Below, one piece after another: positions 17,978 to 26,661 of a DNA stretch of 56,589 nt. The position numbers and the translations under genes were made by a program. Position 1 is the first letter of the stretch, and the number at the start of each line of letters is the position of its first letter. Origin of the DNA: Pseudomonadota bacterium. GTDB taxonomy: Bacteria > Desulfobacterota > Desulfovibrionia > Desulfovibrionales > Desulfomicrobiaceae. Below the pieces are notes generated by a model. It was given only the letters and a program-made list of their open reading frames with translations. It ran no database searches and had not been told where the DNA came from. The stretch spans positions 1 through 56,589 of the forward strand of contig JAEWKZ010000064.1 in assembly GCA_023393525.1 (NCBI GenBank), in the 5' to 3' direction.

Positions 17978-18187
17978 ATGGCACGATTCCTTCCCAACGA
18001 GGATCCCTTCACCCTGGAAGACCAGCTCAAGATCCTCGGCAACGACGAGTTGCTCGATTTCTGGGAAGAAAGCCAAATGCTCGACCGCTACCTGGAGCCC
18101 GCCGAGCACGAGGAAGCGCCGTCGCTGCACTACGAGAACGCCATCCTGAACGAACTCCGCCTGCGCTACTCCCTGGGCCAGATCTGA
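17978..18187 (+). CDS. Small acidic hypothetical protein (69 aa)
   Basis: I do not recognise a named family. The ATG at 17978 has an AAGGAG site 7 bases upstream and gives a 69-residue, strongly acidic protein with the sequence 'FTLEDQLKILGNDELLDFWE' and a C-terminal 'NAILNELRLRYSLGQI'. It is predicted helical and cytoplasmic, with no Cys and no membrane segment. It is a single gene, divergent from mfd and ended by a strong terminator, so it is probably a real independently transcribed gene. The frame is open further upstream but lacks a good start there. Confidence 0.7.
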   Translation: MARFLPNEDPFTLEDQLKILGNDELLDFWEESQMLDRYLEPAEHEEAPSLHYENAILNELRLRYSLGQI

Positions 18188-18207
18188 ATCCCCTTTCATC
18201 GCGCTCC

Positions 18208-18237
18208 CAAAGCTCCCTTTCCGGGAGCTTTTTTTTG
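18208..18237 (+). terminator. Intrinsic terminator of the 69-aa gene
   Basis: AAGCTCCC and GGGAGCTT form an 8-bp stem around a 4-base loop and are followed by eight T residues. It lies 22 bases after the stop at 18187. Confidence 0.9.
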
Positions 18238-18343
18238 GCCTCGCTCCGTCCCCGGACGCATCCCTTTCCATCACGCTGGAGGCCCCGGACGCATCGCGTC
18301 CGGAGCGACCCCGCCGCTTCCGAACGCCCGCGAAGCGGTCACG

Positions 18344-20215
18344 CTACAGCGGCCACAGCAAAACCAGAAGCGGAAGCCCCAAGGCGACGACCACGCAGTC
18401 CATGGGCAGCCCCATGCGCCAGTAGTCGCCGAAACGGAATCCTCCGGGGCCCAGGATCAGGGTGTTGTTCTGGTGTCCGATGGGGGTCAGGAACGCACAG
18501 GAGGCGCCAATGGCCACGGCCATCAGAAACGTGTCCGGATTGACCCCGAGCCGCATCGCCGCGCCCAGCCCGATGGGAGCCATCACCGCCGCCGTCGCGG
18601 CATTGTTCATGAGGTCGGTCAAGATCATGGTCGTGAGCATGACCACGGCCAGCCCCACAAGAGCGTTGCCCCGGGCCACGCTGTCCAGCAGCAGGCGCGC
18701 GATCAGATCGGCAGCGCCCGTATTCTGCATGGCCCCGGCAACAGGCAGCAACGCGCCCAGCAACACGATCACCGGCCAGTCCACAGCCTCGTAGACCGAA
18801 CGCAGAGGCACGGTGCGCAGCGCCATGGACGCAAGCACTCCGGCGGCGAACGACACTTCGGCGGAAAGCACCCCCAGGGCGGCCAGGCTCACCGAAATCA
18901 CCATGATCCCCGTTGCCGCGAGCGCCTTGCGCTTGTCGGGGATGCGCAGATCCCGCTGCGCCAGGGGCACGCAGCCTGAATTGCCGGCGAACCCTCTCAG
19001 GCTGTCAAGCCGTCCCTGCATCAAGAGCACGTCGCCCGGCTTGATCCGCAGCGAGCGCAATCGGGCCATGGTGCACTCGCCCTGCCGGGCGATGGCGAGC
19101 AGGTTTATGCCGAACCTGGTTCGCAGCAAAAGGTCGCTGGCCGAACTTCCGACAATGCTGGATTCCGGCAGCACCGCCATCTCCATCAGCGCGGTCTCGT
19201 CCTCGCCCGGTGAAGTCTTGGAATCCTGGCCGGTCGCCGCTTCTTCGGGCTCCATCGATTCCAAGACCTCGGCATGACCTTCATCGTGAGGCTCGGCGTC
19301 GTCAGCCCCGGGCGATTGGCTCCCCTTGGCCTCCTCCAGCCTGAGATCAAGCCGCGAAAGCACTTCGTTCAACGCCTCCACGTCAGCCTCCAGAACCAGA
19401 ATGTCTCCGGCATGAACTATCTTGCCGGGCCGGGGAGAACGGACATGGATGTCGTTGCGCACGAGGTCGAGCATCTGCGCATCGAGCTCCTGCAGAACGG
19501 ACTTGATGTCCCGCACCCGCCTGCCTTCCGTGGCGCTCCCTTCCGGCACGCGGACCTCGGTGACATAGGCGCTCATCTCGAAGCCCGCCGCTCCCGCCTG
19601 TCGGCGCGCGGGGACAAGACGCCAGCCGATGAGCACGATAAAGGCTATTCCCGCCAGAGCCAGCGGCAGCCCGACCATGGAAAAATCGAACATGCCGAAA
19701 GCGTCCATGTCCGGTTGCTTCGCGCGAAAGCCCGCGATGATCAGGTTGGGAGGGGTCCCGATCAGGGTCGTGGTGCCGCCCAGGATCGATCCGAAGGCAA
19801 GGGGCATCAAGACCTTCCCCGGAGGCAGGTCCAGACGTCCGGCAACCTGAATCGCGACCGGCATCAGCAAAGCCAATGCGCCGACATTGTTCATGAAGCC
19901 GGAAAGCACGGCGGCCAGGGCCACCAGGGCCGCGATGCTGAGCGTCGGACCGGCGCGGGCTGGCAAGACGGTCCTGGTCAGCACGTCGACCGCGCCGGAG
20001 GATTGCAGGCCGCGGCTGAGCACCAGCACGCAGGCCACAGTGACCACGGCGGGATGGCCGAATCCGGCAAAGGCGTCCTGCGGCTCGACCAGGCCGCAAA
20101 GCACGCAAGCCACCAAGGCCCCCATGGCAACCATGTCGTGCCGCCACCTGCCCCATAAAAACATGCCGATGGCGGCGGCGAGAATCGCCATGATGAGCGC
20201 CTGATCGTACGTCAT
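18344..20215 (-). CDS. SLC13-family (divalent anion/Na+) permease with two RCK_C/TrkA-C domains
   Basis: The 623-residue membrane protein has an SLC13/DASS/ArsB-like layout. About five membrane helices (residues 1-190) hold the conserved 'SGFMNNVGALALLMPVA' and 'LGGTTTLIGTPPNLIIAGF' segments. Two soluble TrkA-C regulatory domains follow near residues 210-285 and 345-420, with a very acidic linker between them. The second helical half repeats the motif as 'DLMNNAATAAVMAPIGLG' and 'GASCAFLTPIGHQNNTLI'. Members transport dicarboxylates, sulfate or similar anions with Na+; in a sulfate reducer, sulfate uptake is an attractive but unproven guess. ATG 20215 is preferred over the ATG at 20221 because GGGAG lies 8 bases before it. 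Confidence 0.85.
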   Translation of the reverse strand: MTYDQALIMAILAAAIGMFLWGRWRHDMVAMGALVACVLCGLVEPQDAFAGFGHPAVVTVACVLVLSRGLQSSGAVDVLTRTVLPARAGPTLSIAALVALAAVLSGFMNNVGALALLMPVAIQVAGRLDLPPGKVLMPLAFGSILGGTTTLIGTPPNLIIAGFRAKQPDMDAFGMFDFSMVGLPLALAGIAFIVLIGWRLVPARRQAGAAGFEMSAYVTEVRVPEGSATEGRRVRDIKSVLQELDAQMLDLVRNDIHVRSPRPGKIVHAGDILVLEADVEALNEVLSRLDLRLEEAKGSQSPGADDAEPHDEGHAEVLESMEPEEAATGQDSKTSPGEDETALMEMAVLPESSIVGSSASDLLLRTRFGINLLAIARQGECTMARLRSLRIKPGDVLLMQGRLDSLRGFAGNSGCVPLAQRDLRIPDKRKALAATGIMVISVSLAALGVLSAEVSFAAGVLASMALRTVPLRSVYEAVDWPVIVLLGALLPVAGAMQNTGAADLIARLLLDSVARGNALVGLAVVMLTTMILTDLMNNAATAAVMAPIGLGAAMRLGVNPDTFLMAVAIGASCAFLTPIGHQNNTLILGPGGFRFGDYWRMGLPMDCVVVALGLPLLVLLWPL

Positions 20216-20303
20216 ACTCATTTCTCCCGGGATGCCTGCTTCCTATCCTGAAAACCGGCATCCGAACAGGAGAAAAAATACGAGCCGGGTCGCACCTGGC
20301 CCG

Positions 20304-20344
20304 AAAACGACAAACCCCCGCGGCGAATGGCGACGGGGGTTTGT
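20304..20344 (-). terminator. Terminator of the tRNA cluster
   Basis: ACAAACCCCCG (20310-20320) pairs perfectly with CGGGGGTTTGT (20334-20344); on the minus strand the stem is followed by CGTTTTCGG. It lies 36 bases after the last tRNA. Confidence 0.8.
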
Positions 20345-20380
20345 CATTGTCTCAGCCGGTTCGGGGACCGGCGGGTAATC

Positions 20381-20455
<75 letters not shown>

Positions 20456-20460
20456 ATTGA

Positions 20461-20535
<75 letters not shown>

Positions 20536-20544
20536 ATTTTCTCG

Positions 20545-20620
20545 TGGAGCGGGAAACGGGACTCGAACCCGCAACCCTCAGCTTGGAAGGCTGATGCTCT
20601 AGCCATTGAGCTACTCCCGC
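20545..20620 (-). tRNA. tRNA-Gly (anticodon TCC)
   Basis: The 76-base sequence begins GCGGGAGTAGCTCAATGG, with anticodon loop CTTCCAA (anticodon TCC), T-arm GGGTTCGAGTCCC and encoded CCA. It is the first gene of the Gly-Cys-Gly cluster. Confidence 0.97.
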
Positions 20621-20677
20621 CCGCGAGGATCAAGCAGCTACTGCAAGCACTTTCCAGCGTCAAGGAAAAAGAAGGGG

Positions 20678-22612
20678 TTACCCAAGTCCCTGGCCCTCTT
20701 CCATGATGCGGCCGGTGAGCGTGGTTTCATACCCGCCAAGTTGCTCGATGCGCTCCTTGAAGGAGGTCGAGCGGATCAGATCCAGGGCCGCCTCGGTCTT
20801 CCAGTCGGCCAGTTCGGGCAGAAAGGCCAGATCGTAGCGCTCCCGGGCCAGGGGCACGAAATCGAGCCCCAGGGCATTGGCGGCGGCGAAAATGCCCAGG
20901 CCGCAGGATGCCGTCCCGGTCAGCACGTTGACGGCCACGGCCATGTGCGTGAACTCCTCCTTTTCGTACCCGCTCACCTGGTCAGGCTCGATCCCGGCCT
21001 GACGCAGATGGTAGTCGAGCAGGATGCGCGTGCCCGCCCCGCGCTGGCGATTGATGAAGCGCACCTCGGGCCGGACCAGATCCCCCACTCCGCTGATGCC
21101 CAGGGGATTGCCCTTGGCCACGATGAGGCCCTGATGCCGGATGGCGAGGTTGACGCAGGCCACGTCAAGGCCGGGCAGGTACTTGCGGAAAAAGGGAAAA
21201 TTGAAATCCCCGCTGTCCTCGTCGAAAAGATGGGTGCCGGCCATGAGCGAGGAACGATTCCTGAGAGCCGTAAGTCCACCCATGGAGCCGACATGGCTCG
21301 AGGCGACGCGCACCGGCCTGGCCAGGCCCATGAGCTCGTTGCCGAGTACATCGAGGATGTTGTCATGGCTGCCGACCACGACCAGGGTCTGGTCCAGCTC
21401 CGCTTCGGGAACGAGCAGCTCCGCCCGCACTTTCGAGGCGGCTTCCGCGCCCTCGCTGTCGGACGGTATGCGGGTCACGCCCTGGGCGCGGATGAGGGTG
21501 GTCAGCATGCCCGCGCCGCGCCCAAGGGGCGTGCCCACGAACTTGTCCCCGACCCGTCCGATGGCCAGGCGGACCAGTTCCTCGGTGCCGAGCTTGGAGG
21601 GCACCTTGCGCGCCAGCTCCACCTCCACCGCCAGCCGCACCGGCGGCGTCTTGCGGGACAGCCAGGAGAGAAGCGGGATGAGCAGCTCCTCGAAACAGAC
21701 CACGGCCGAAACCGGATACCCTGGCGCGCCGACAACGAGCTTGCCGTCGATGACGCCCAGGATGGACGGCTTGCCGGGCATGAGGTCGATGCCGTGCACC
21801 AGCACCCGGCCCAGCCTCTCGATGGTGGAGCGGGAAAAATCCTTGGAACCGGCCGAGGAGCCCGCGCCGATGACAATCACGTGGTGGGGGCCGCCCACGG
21901 CCTCGCGCACGGCGTCGGTCAGGGCCTCCTCGTTGTCCGGAACGGGATCGACCCTGGTGAACAGGCAGCCCTGGACCGCGGCCAGACCTGCGAAAACCTG
22001 GGAATTGCTTTCGATGACCTGGCCCGGCCTGGGCCTTGGCCGCAAGGTGAAATCGAGAACCTCGTCACCGGTGGGAATGAAGGCCATGCGCAGCTGTTCC
22101 CGCACCGGCACCTCCCAGATGCCCGCGCTCAGGAGCCCGCCCACGTCGTAGGGGGAGAGCAGCCGGTTCTGGGGCAGAAGGAGCTCCGTGGCCACGATGT
22201 CCTCGCCGATGCGACGCACGTGCTGCATGGGAAAGACCGGGGTTTCGATCTCGATGGTGTCGTCGCTCTCGCGCACGACCTTCTCGATCATGAGCACCCC
22301 GTCCATGCCTTCGGGCAGGGGGTGCCCGGTGTTCACGGCCCGGCACTGGCTGCCCTTGGCCAGGCGCACGGGCCGTCCCTCGCGGGCCTGAAAGGTGGAT
22401 TCGGCCTTCAGCGCGTAGCCGTCCATGGCCGCGCTGTGGAAGGTCGGGGAGGAACACACCGCGTACACCGGCTGCGCCGTGACCCGGCCGCAGGCCAAGT
22501 GCGAGGGAACCATCTCCAGGCCGACCAGGCTGTCGCGGTCCAGGGCTTCCATGGTCAGGCGCAAGGCCTCGGGCACGGGTAGGGTCTTCAGATAGATGTT
22601 TCTTTTTTCCAT
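20678..22612 (-). CDS. MoeA-type molybdopterin molybdenumtransferase fused to a periplasmic-binding-protein-like domain
   Basis: The first ~400 residues are a full MoeA: 'FHSAAMDGYALKAEST' near residue 60, 'NTGHPLPEGMDGVLMIE' near residue 95, 'IPTGDEVLDF', and 'GIDLMPGKPSILGVIDGK'. The last ~210 residues are a PBP-like (LysR-substrate/ModA-like) domain, with 'NRQRGAGTRILLDYHLRQAG' and 'GTASCGLGIFAAANALGLDF'. MoeA inserts molybdate or tungstate into adenylated molybdopterin; the extra domain may bind metal oxyanion or cofactor, which is inference. The start ATG at 22612 has an AGGAA site. It is 13 bases downstream of a second moeA, an arrangement known from archaea and sulfate reducers. Confidence 0.88.
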   Translation of the reverse strand: MEKRNIYLKTLPVPEALRLTMEALDRDSLVGLEMVPSHLACGRVTAQPVYAVCSSPTFHSAAMDGYALKAESTFQAREGRPVRLAKGSQCRAVNTGHPLPEGMDGVLMIEKVVRESDDTIEIETPVFPMQHVRRIGEDIVATELLLPQNRLLSPYDVGGLLSAGIWEVPVREQLRMAFIPTGDEVLDFTLRPRPRPGQVIESNSQVFAGLAAVQGCLFTRVDPVPDNEEALTDAVREAVGGPHHVIVIGAGSSAGSKDFSRSTIERLGRVLVHGIDLMPGKPSILGVIDGKLVVGAPGYPVSAVVCFEELLIPLLSWLSRKTPPVRLAVEVELARKVPSKLGTEELVRLAIGRVGDKFVGTPLGRGAGMLTTLIRAQGVTRIPSDSEGAEAASKVRAELLVPEAELDQTLVVVGSHDNILDVLGNELMGLARPVRVASSHVGSMGGLTALRNRSSLMAGTHLFDEDSGDFNFPFFRKYLPGLDVACVNLAIRHQGLIVAKGNPLGISGVGDLVRPEVRFINRQRGAGTRILLDYHLRQAGIEPDQVSGYEKEEFTHMAVAVNVLTGTASCGLGIFAAANALGLDFVPLARERYDLAFLPELADWKTEAALDLIRSTSFKERIEQLGGYETTLTGRIMEEGQGLG

Positions 22613-22625
22613 GAATTGTTCCTGG

Positions 22626-23864
22626 CTAGAGTATCCAGACATCCACGTCCTGCCCCGCCCTCATGCCTTCCAGAGATGCGGGAAGGCAGACCAGGCCGTC
22701 GGCGTCGAGCATGGTGCGCAGCAGGCCGGACTTGCCGAGCCGTGGCATGGCCACCGGCTCCCCGCCCTGCTCTTCGAGCCGCACCCGCACGTAGTCCTCG
22801 CGTCCGGGCTTGGACGACAGGTTGGCCCCGAGCCGGGCCGGGCGCATGATGCGGCGAGCGGGATCAAAGGCCCCCGCGTCGCCGCCCAGATGTTCCAGAA
22901 GGGGCTGGCCGAAAACCAGCATGACGATCTGGGCGGAAGTGACCTGGCCGGGCAGCCCCAGCACCGGCTTGCCGCCGACGCGGGCCAGGATGGTCGGCTT
23001 TCCGGGGCTGATGGACACGCCATGGGCCAAAATCTCGCTGTCGGCCAAGGACTCCAGCACCTCGATGGTCAGATCGCGCGTGCCGATGGAGCTGCCGCCG
23101 GAGATGAAAACCACGTCGTTCTCCGCCAGGCTTCGGACCAGGGCGGATTCGAGCGCCTCACGCCGGTCGGGCACCAGGCCGAGGGAACTGGCCAGCGCTC
23201 CGGACTGTCGGGCCATGCAAGCCAGGGTGTGGGAATTCACGTCCCTGATCTGGCCGGGCCGGGGCGTGCTCTCCACGGACACCAACTCGTCGCCTGTTGA
23301 AATGATGCCGCAACGTGGGCGGCGATAGACGTTGGCCGAGAGGCGGCCGATGGCGGCCATGAGCCCCACGTCCTGGGGACGCAGACGCCGCCCGGCGGGC
23401 AGGGCCACCTGCCCCTGTCCCACATCCTCGCCCCTTAGCATGACATTCTCGCCCGGCGTCACGGTTTTGCGAATCTCGACGGTGCTGTCTCCCAGCATCT
23501 GCGTGTGCTCGACCATGAGCACCGCGTCCGCGCCGGGAGGCAGGCTGCCGCCGGTGGCGATGCCCATGCACTCCCCGGAGCGCAGCGGACGGCTGACCAC
23601 CTCGTCGATGGCCGCGCTGCGAACGAGTTCCACATAGGCCGGGTTCCCTTCGCTCGCGCCGAAAGTGTCCGCCGCGCGCAGGGCATAGCCGTCCATGCAG
23701 GAGCGGTCCAGGGCCGGGATGTCTTCGCCGGAGAGGATGTCCTCGGCCAGAATGCGCCCCAGGCACTCCTCCAGAGGAAGGACCTCGGCGGCCGTGGGCT
23801 GGAAAGTCCGCAGCAGCTCGCAAAACCGGGTCGAGGTGATGACCCGGAAAAAACCGTGCTCCAT
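22626..23864 (-). CDS. moeA: Molybdopterin molybdenumtransferase MoeA
   Basis: This 412-residue stand-alone MoeA has 'RSCMDGYALRAADTFGA' near residue 55, 'GIATGGSLPPGADAVLMVEH' near residue 98, 'ISTGDELVSVE', 'FISGGSSIGTRDLTIEVLES' (molybdopterin-site loop) and 'GVSISPGKPTILARVGGKPV'. It follows the ModE-like gene by 2 bases and precedes the MoeA-fusion gene by 13, so the three form an operon. Two MoeA versions in tandem may allow separate handling of molybdenum and tungsten; nothing in the sequence proves that. Confidence 0.93.
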   Translation of the reverse strand: MEHGFFRVITSTRFCELLRTFQPTAAEVLPLEECLGRILAEDILSGEDIPALDRSCMDGYALRAADTFGASEGNPAYVELVRSAAIDEVVSRPLRSGECMGIATGGSLPPGADAVLMVEHTQMLGDSTVEIRKTVTPGENVMLRGEDVGQGQVALPAGRRLRPQDVGLMAAIGRLSANVYRRPRCGIISTGDELVSVESTPRPGQIRDVNSHTLACMARQSGALASSLGLVPDRREALESALVRSLAENDVVFISGGSSIGTRDLTIEVLESLADSEILAHGVSISPGKPTILARVGGKPVLGLPGQVTSAQIVMLVFGQPLLEHLGGDAGAFDPARRIMRPARLGANLSSKPGREDYVRVRLEEQGGEPVAMPRLGKSGLLRTMLDADGLVCLPASLEGMRAGQDVDVWIL

Positions 23865-23866
23865 GC

Positions 23867-24280
23867 CTAATCCACCTTCAGGGAAGAGAGTTTGGTTTCC
23901 GGGTAGGCGTCGGAATAGTATTGCACATCATGACCAAAAATGTCCTGGGCCTTGCTCATAGCGTAGGTCTCGATGTCGCTTTGCAGCTGCTTGAACTGCC
24001 GGGCCAGTTGTCTTCCCACGGGAGTGAGCTCATAGCGCTGCCCCTTGCCCTTGATTTTCTGCACCAACGGTTTGCCGATGCTCTCCTCCGCGGCCTTGAG
24101 CTTGCCCCAGGCCGCGCGGTAGGACATCTTCATTTCCGTGGCCGCCTGCCTGAGCGACCCGTACTCCTCGATTTTTTCGAGCAGCAAAGCCCGGCCGATG
24201 CCCAGAAAAATTTTCTCGTCCCGCTCGAACCAGACATGCAGACGCAAGGTCAACGTGCCGTCAATTTTGGATTCGGTCAT
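23867..24280 (-). CDS. ModE-like winged helix-turn-helix regulator (DNA-binding domain only)
   Basis: The 137-residue protein matches the N-terminal domain of ModE/LysR-type regulators: 'LGIGRALLLEKIEEYGSLRQ', then 'AATEMKMSYRAAWGKLKAAE' as the recognition helix region and 'YELTPVGRQLARQFKQLQSD' as the long dimer helix. It has no C-terminal molybdate-binding (TOBE/MOP) domain, so metal sensing, if any, must differ from E. coli ModE. The ATG at 24280 follows a GGGAGGGGAG site. It leads the moeA operon and is divergent from fdhE, so it probably controls cofactor synthesis and perhaps fdhE. Confidence 0.85.
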   Translation of the reverse strand: MTESKIDGTLTLRLHVWFERDEKIFLGIGRALLLEKIEEYGSLRQAATEMKMSYRAAWGKLKAAEESIGKPLVQKIKGKGQRYELTPVGRQLARQFKQLQSDIETYAMSKAQDIFGHDVQYYSDAYPETKLSSLKVD

Positions 24281-24442
24281 GGCTCCCCCTCCCTTGAGCA
24301 AGGATGAAGTAGTGAAAATTCAAAGACATAATCTGTTAAATCAAAGCCAGATACAAAACAAGCATTGTGATGTGCTAAAAGACGCGTTACGAACGGACCC
24401 GGCCCGGATTCACACCTCGCCCTTCACCAACGGAGAATGCCC

Positions 24443-25327
24443 ATGATCGAAGCGAAGAATGCCCAGGAATTGCTTGCCAAAAAAATCGACGCGTGCCGCA
24501 AGCGCGGCTTTTTGCCCTCGGAACTCATCGACCTGGTCGAAAAGATCTACGCCCGCCAGCTCGAAGCCCGAGGCCAGGCCAAGGTGCCTGCTGCCGCATC
24601 GCTGGAGATCACCGATTCCCTTCAACACGGCCAGGGAGCGCCCCTGCTCGAAAGAGCCCGCTTCCCCTTCGACCGTGAACAGAGCGCCGCGCTTTTCATC
24701 GAATTCCTGAACCTGAGCGCATCCGCCAATCCGGCCCTGGGCGAAGCCGCCGCCGCGTTGTCCAAGGCCATCGAAGACACGTCCCTGGATCTGGACAAAG
24801 CCATGCAGGCGCACCTGGACGGTGACGAAGCCTTCTTCTCCTCGTGGGCCAAGACCACGCCCTCGGCCCCGCGCGCCCTGCCCATGCTCGTGCAGGCGGC
24901 CATGACCCCTTCGCTGGAGCGCGCGGCCATGGAGCTGGAGTCGCGGACCGATCTCTCGCAATCCTGGGATCACGGACATTGCCCCCTGTGCGGCAGCATG
25001 CCGATCATGTCCGAGCTGCGGGAAAAAGAGGGTTTCCGGTACAACGTCTGCGGCTTCTGCCACGCGGAATACCATGTCCCCAGGCTTCAGTGCCCGTTCT
25101 GCCTGGAAAAGGCCATGGACAAGCTGGAATACTACGAGGCGGAAGAAGAGCCCGGAGTGCGCATCAACGCCTGCAAGACCTGCAAGCTCTACATCAAGAC
25201 CACGGACTTCCGTAACCTGGACCGCCGCAGCCTTCCCCTCCTGGACGACCTGGAATCCTTGAGCCTCGACGTGGCGGCCCGGGAAAAGAAATACAAGCGC
25301 CCCACCCTCTCGGCCTGGGGATTTTAG
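24443..25327 (+). CDS. fdhE: Formate dehydrogenase accessory protein FdhE
   Basis: The 294-residue protein has the FdhE C-terminal half, with rubredoxin-like CxxC pairs: 'CPLCGSMPIMSEL', 'CGFCHAEYHVPRLQCPFC' and 'INACKTCKLYIKTTDF'. The N-terminal half is helical. FdhE binds the formate dehydrogenase catalytic subunit in the cytoplasm and is required for active, exported enzyme. ATG 24443 is preferred because CGGAG lies 7 bases upstream; the in-frame ATG at 24437 is too close to that site. The partner fdhAB lies 9.4 kb downstream on the same strand. It is divergent from the ModE-like gene, with a 162-base shared promoter region. Confidence 0.9.
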   Translation: MIEAKNAQELLAKKIDACRKRGFLPSELIDLVEKIYARQLEARGQAKVPAAASLEITDSLQHGQGAPLLERARFPFDREQSAALFIEFLNLSASANPALGEAAAALSKAIEDTSLDLDKAMQAHLDGDEAFFSSWAKTTPSAPRALPMLVQAAMTPSLERAAMELESRTDLSQSWDHGHCPLCGSMPIMSELREKEGFRYNVCGFCHAEYHVPRLQCPFCLEKAMDKLEYYEAEEEPGVRINACKTCKLYIKTTDFRNLDRRSLPLLDDLESLSLDVAAREKKYKRPTLSAWGF

Positions 25328-25380
25328 AGTAAAAGGGCCGATTCGAGACAGGAACGATTCTTTTCAGCCGTAACCTAGGG

Positions 25381-25400
25381 ATTCCCGCCATCGCGGGAAT
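25381..25400. repeat. REP-like short palindrome
   Basis: ATTCCCGCCATCGCGGGAAT is a near-perfect palindrome (ATTCCCGC / GCGGGAAT) followed by GACC. This is the form of extragenic palindrome scattered in many proteobacterial genomes. Only this copy is in the window. It sits in the 443-base gap between fdhE and mobA. Confidence 0.6.
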
Positions 25401-25492
25401 GACCGGCGGCAGCTGCGAAAATTGCGCCTTGAAAGCCCGACAGACAGACCCCATGCGCACACAGCCGCGCACCGACCAACGCCCGGTCCCGG

Positions 25493-25666
25493 CGTCCCGG
25501 GTCAATTCGGACCTGCGGCGGCAACTGTCTGACTGAGCCGGGAATCGTTTGTTTTCCCGCCGCGTTTCGTCCGGAGCGCAGCCTGTTGTTCGGCAACAGC
25601 GACGGGAAATCAGTACGAGGCCGGCGCAGGAGTTTTGGCGACCCCGGCCCGAATCGACCCGGAATG
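25493..25666 (+). repeat. Structured dispersed element, copy 1 (diverged arms)
   Basis: Outer arms 25493-25524 and 25635-25666 pair over about 32 positions with some mismatches (core CCGGGTCAATTCGG against CCGAATCGACCCGG). Inner arms 25551-25563 (GTTTTCCCGCCGC) and 25599-25611 (GCGACGGGAAATC) pair with two mismatches, and a smaller hairpin (CTGTTG-TTCGG-CAACAG) fills the loop. Between outer and inner arms lie the family's conserved strands: CTGTCTGACTGAGCC at 25525-25539, and TACGAGGCCGG with AGGAGTT at 25614-25634. Arm sequences differ completely from copies 2 and 3 yet still pair. It lies in the 443-base gap between fdhE and mobA; I see no gene in that gap. Confidence 0.75.
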
Positions 25667-25770
25667 CGGCCGCCCTGGCGCAAGTCATTTTCTGATTTGG
25701 CTTTAGACAAAAAACCAAAAAAAGCCGCGCCCGCCGCCACCCGGCGACTGATCGCGGCACAGGGAAAATC

Positions 25771-26340
25771 ATGATCGGACTGGTGCTTGCCGGGGGAAAA
25801 TCATCCCGGCTCGGACAGGACAAGACCCGCGTCGTGCACGAAGGACAGACACTGCTCGCGCGCACAGCCGCTCTGCTTGAGCGCCACGTCGACCAGGTCT
25901 ACGTTTCCAGCCGCCAGGACATCGACACTGGCGGCTCCTGGCCCGTCATCCTGGACGAGACGGAACGCATCGGCCCCGCCGGAGGCATCATCACGGCCCT
26001 GCGCAAACTGGGCGGCCCCGTCCTCGTCCTGGCCTGCGATCTGCCGTTCATGGAAGACGGAGTGATCGAAAGACTCATGGCCGCGCGGCAGTCCCGCCCG
26101 CGCCATTGCGTACTGACGGCCTGGCAGCTCAAGGATTCGGGATTCATCGAAAATCTGGTCGCCATCTACGAGCAGGAGTCCCTGCCCTTGCTGGAGGAAG
26201 GCGTGGGGCGGGGGCTTTTCAAGCTCAGCCGCCTCATCCCGGCCGAACTGCGGCATACCGTGACCTACACAGAGGAAGAGCGGGACATTTTTTTCAACGT
26301 CAACTACCCCTCCGACCTGGATCAGCTGCGGCGCAGCTGA
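25771..26340 (+). CDS. mobA: Molybdenum cofactor guanylyltransferase MobA
   Basis: MobA joins GMP from GTP to molybdopterin to make the guanine-dinucleotide cofactor used by FdhA. The 189-residue protein starts with the nucleotidyltransferase loop 'LAGGKSSRLGQDK' (residues 6-18). It has 'LDETERIGPAGGIITAL' near residue 62, the metal-binding 'LACDLPFM' near residue 88, and the family C-terminal 'FFNVNYPSDLDQL'. It starts at ATG 25771 close to the structured repeat, and belongs with the moeA and fdhE genes as the cofactor block. Confidence 0.92.
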   Translation: MIGLVLAGGKSSRLGQDKTRVVHEGQTLLARTAALLERHVDQVYVSSRQDIDTGGSWPVILDETERIGPAGGIITALRKLGGPVLVLACDLPFMEDGVIERLMAARQSRPRHCVLTAWQLKDSGFIENLVAIYEQESLPLLEEGVGRGLFKLSRLIPAELRHTVTYTEEERDIFFNVNYPSDLDQLRRS

Positions 26341-26346
26341 AGAAGG

Positions 26347-26661
26347 CTATTTCCCGCGCACGAAGAGCAGCTTTCCGACGCCCGGCACATCAAGCCGGAC
26401 ATTGCCGCCCTCGACCACCCCTTCGACCACGGCCCCGTCCCGGGTGTGCACGTTGAGCATGCCCGGACGCACGGTCCACGAAAAAGGCAGCACCTCGCCC
26501 TCTATTTCCCATTTTCCGCTGCCGTCCTCTCCAAGGACCATGACCACTTCCATGGGACCGGCAGGTCCCGCGTGCGAAGCCGCGTAACGCCCGGCAAGGT
26601 CGGTCCGGCTTGAGCAGGCCAGGCAGACAAGAAGCACAAGCCACGGAAATATCTTCTTCAC
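26347..26661 (-). CDS. Small predicted lipoprotein of unknown function
   Basis: The 104-residue product begins with a lipoprotein signal ('FPWLVLLVCLAC', lipobox LxxAC with Cys at about residue 16), so it should be anchored in the periplasm. The rest is a small beta-rich domain ('GRYAASHAGPAGPMEVVMVL', 'GKWEIEGEVLPFSWTV', 'LDVPGVGKLLFVRGK'). I do not recognise a family. It overlaps the DoxX-like gene by 4 bases and is the last gene of a four-gene redox-type operon that begins with a periplasmic redoxin. Confidence 0.7.
   Translation of the reverse strand: MKKIFPWLVLLVCLACSSRTDLAGRYAASHAGPAGPMEVVMVLGEDGSGKWEIEGEVLPFSWTVRPGMLNVHTRDGAVVEGVVEGGNVRLDVPGVGKLLFVRGK

Noticed and set aside
24281..24442. 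A ModE-type operator between the ModE-like gene and fdhE
   Set aside because: No TATATAA-type dyad matching the known ModE site is visible by eye; a site may exist but cannot be supported.
25328..25770. Open frames on both strands between fdhE and mobA
   Set aside because: They cross the REP-like palindrome and the structured element; the apparent peptides are translations of inverted repeats.
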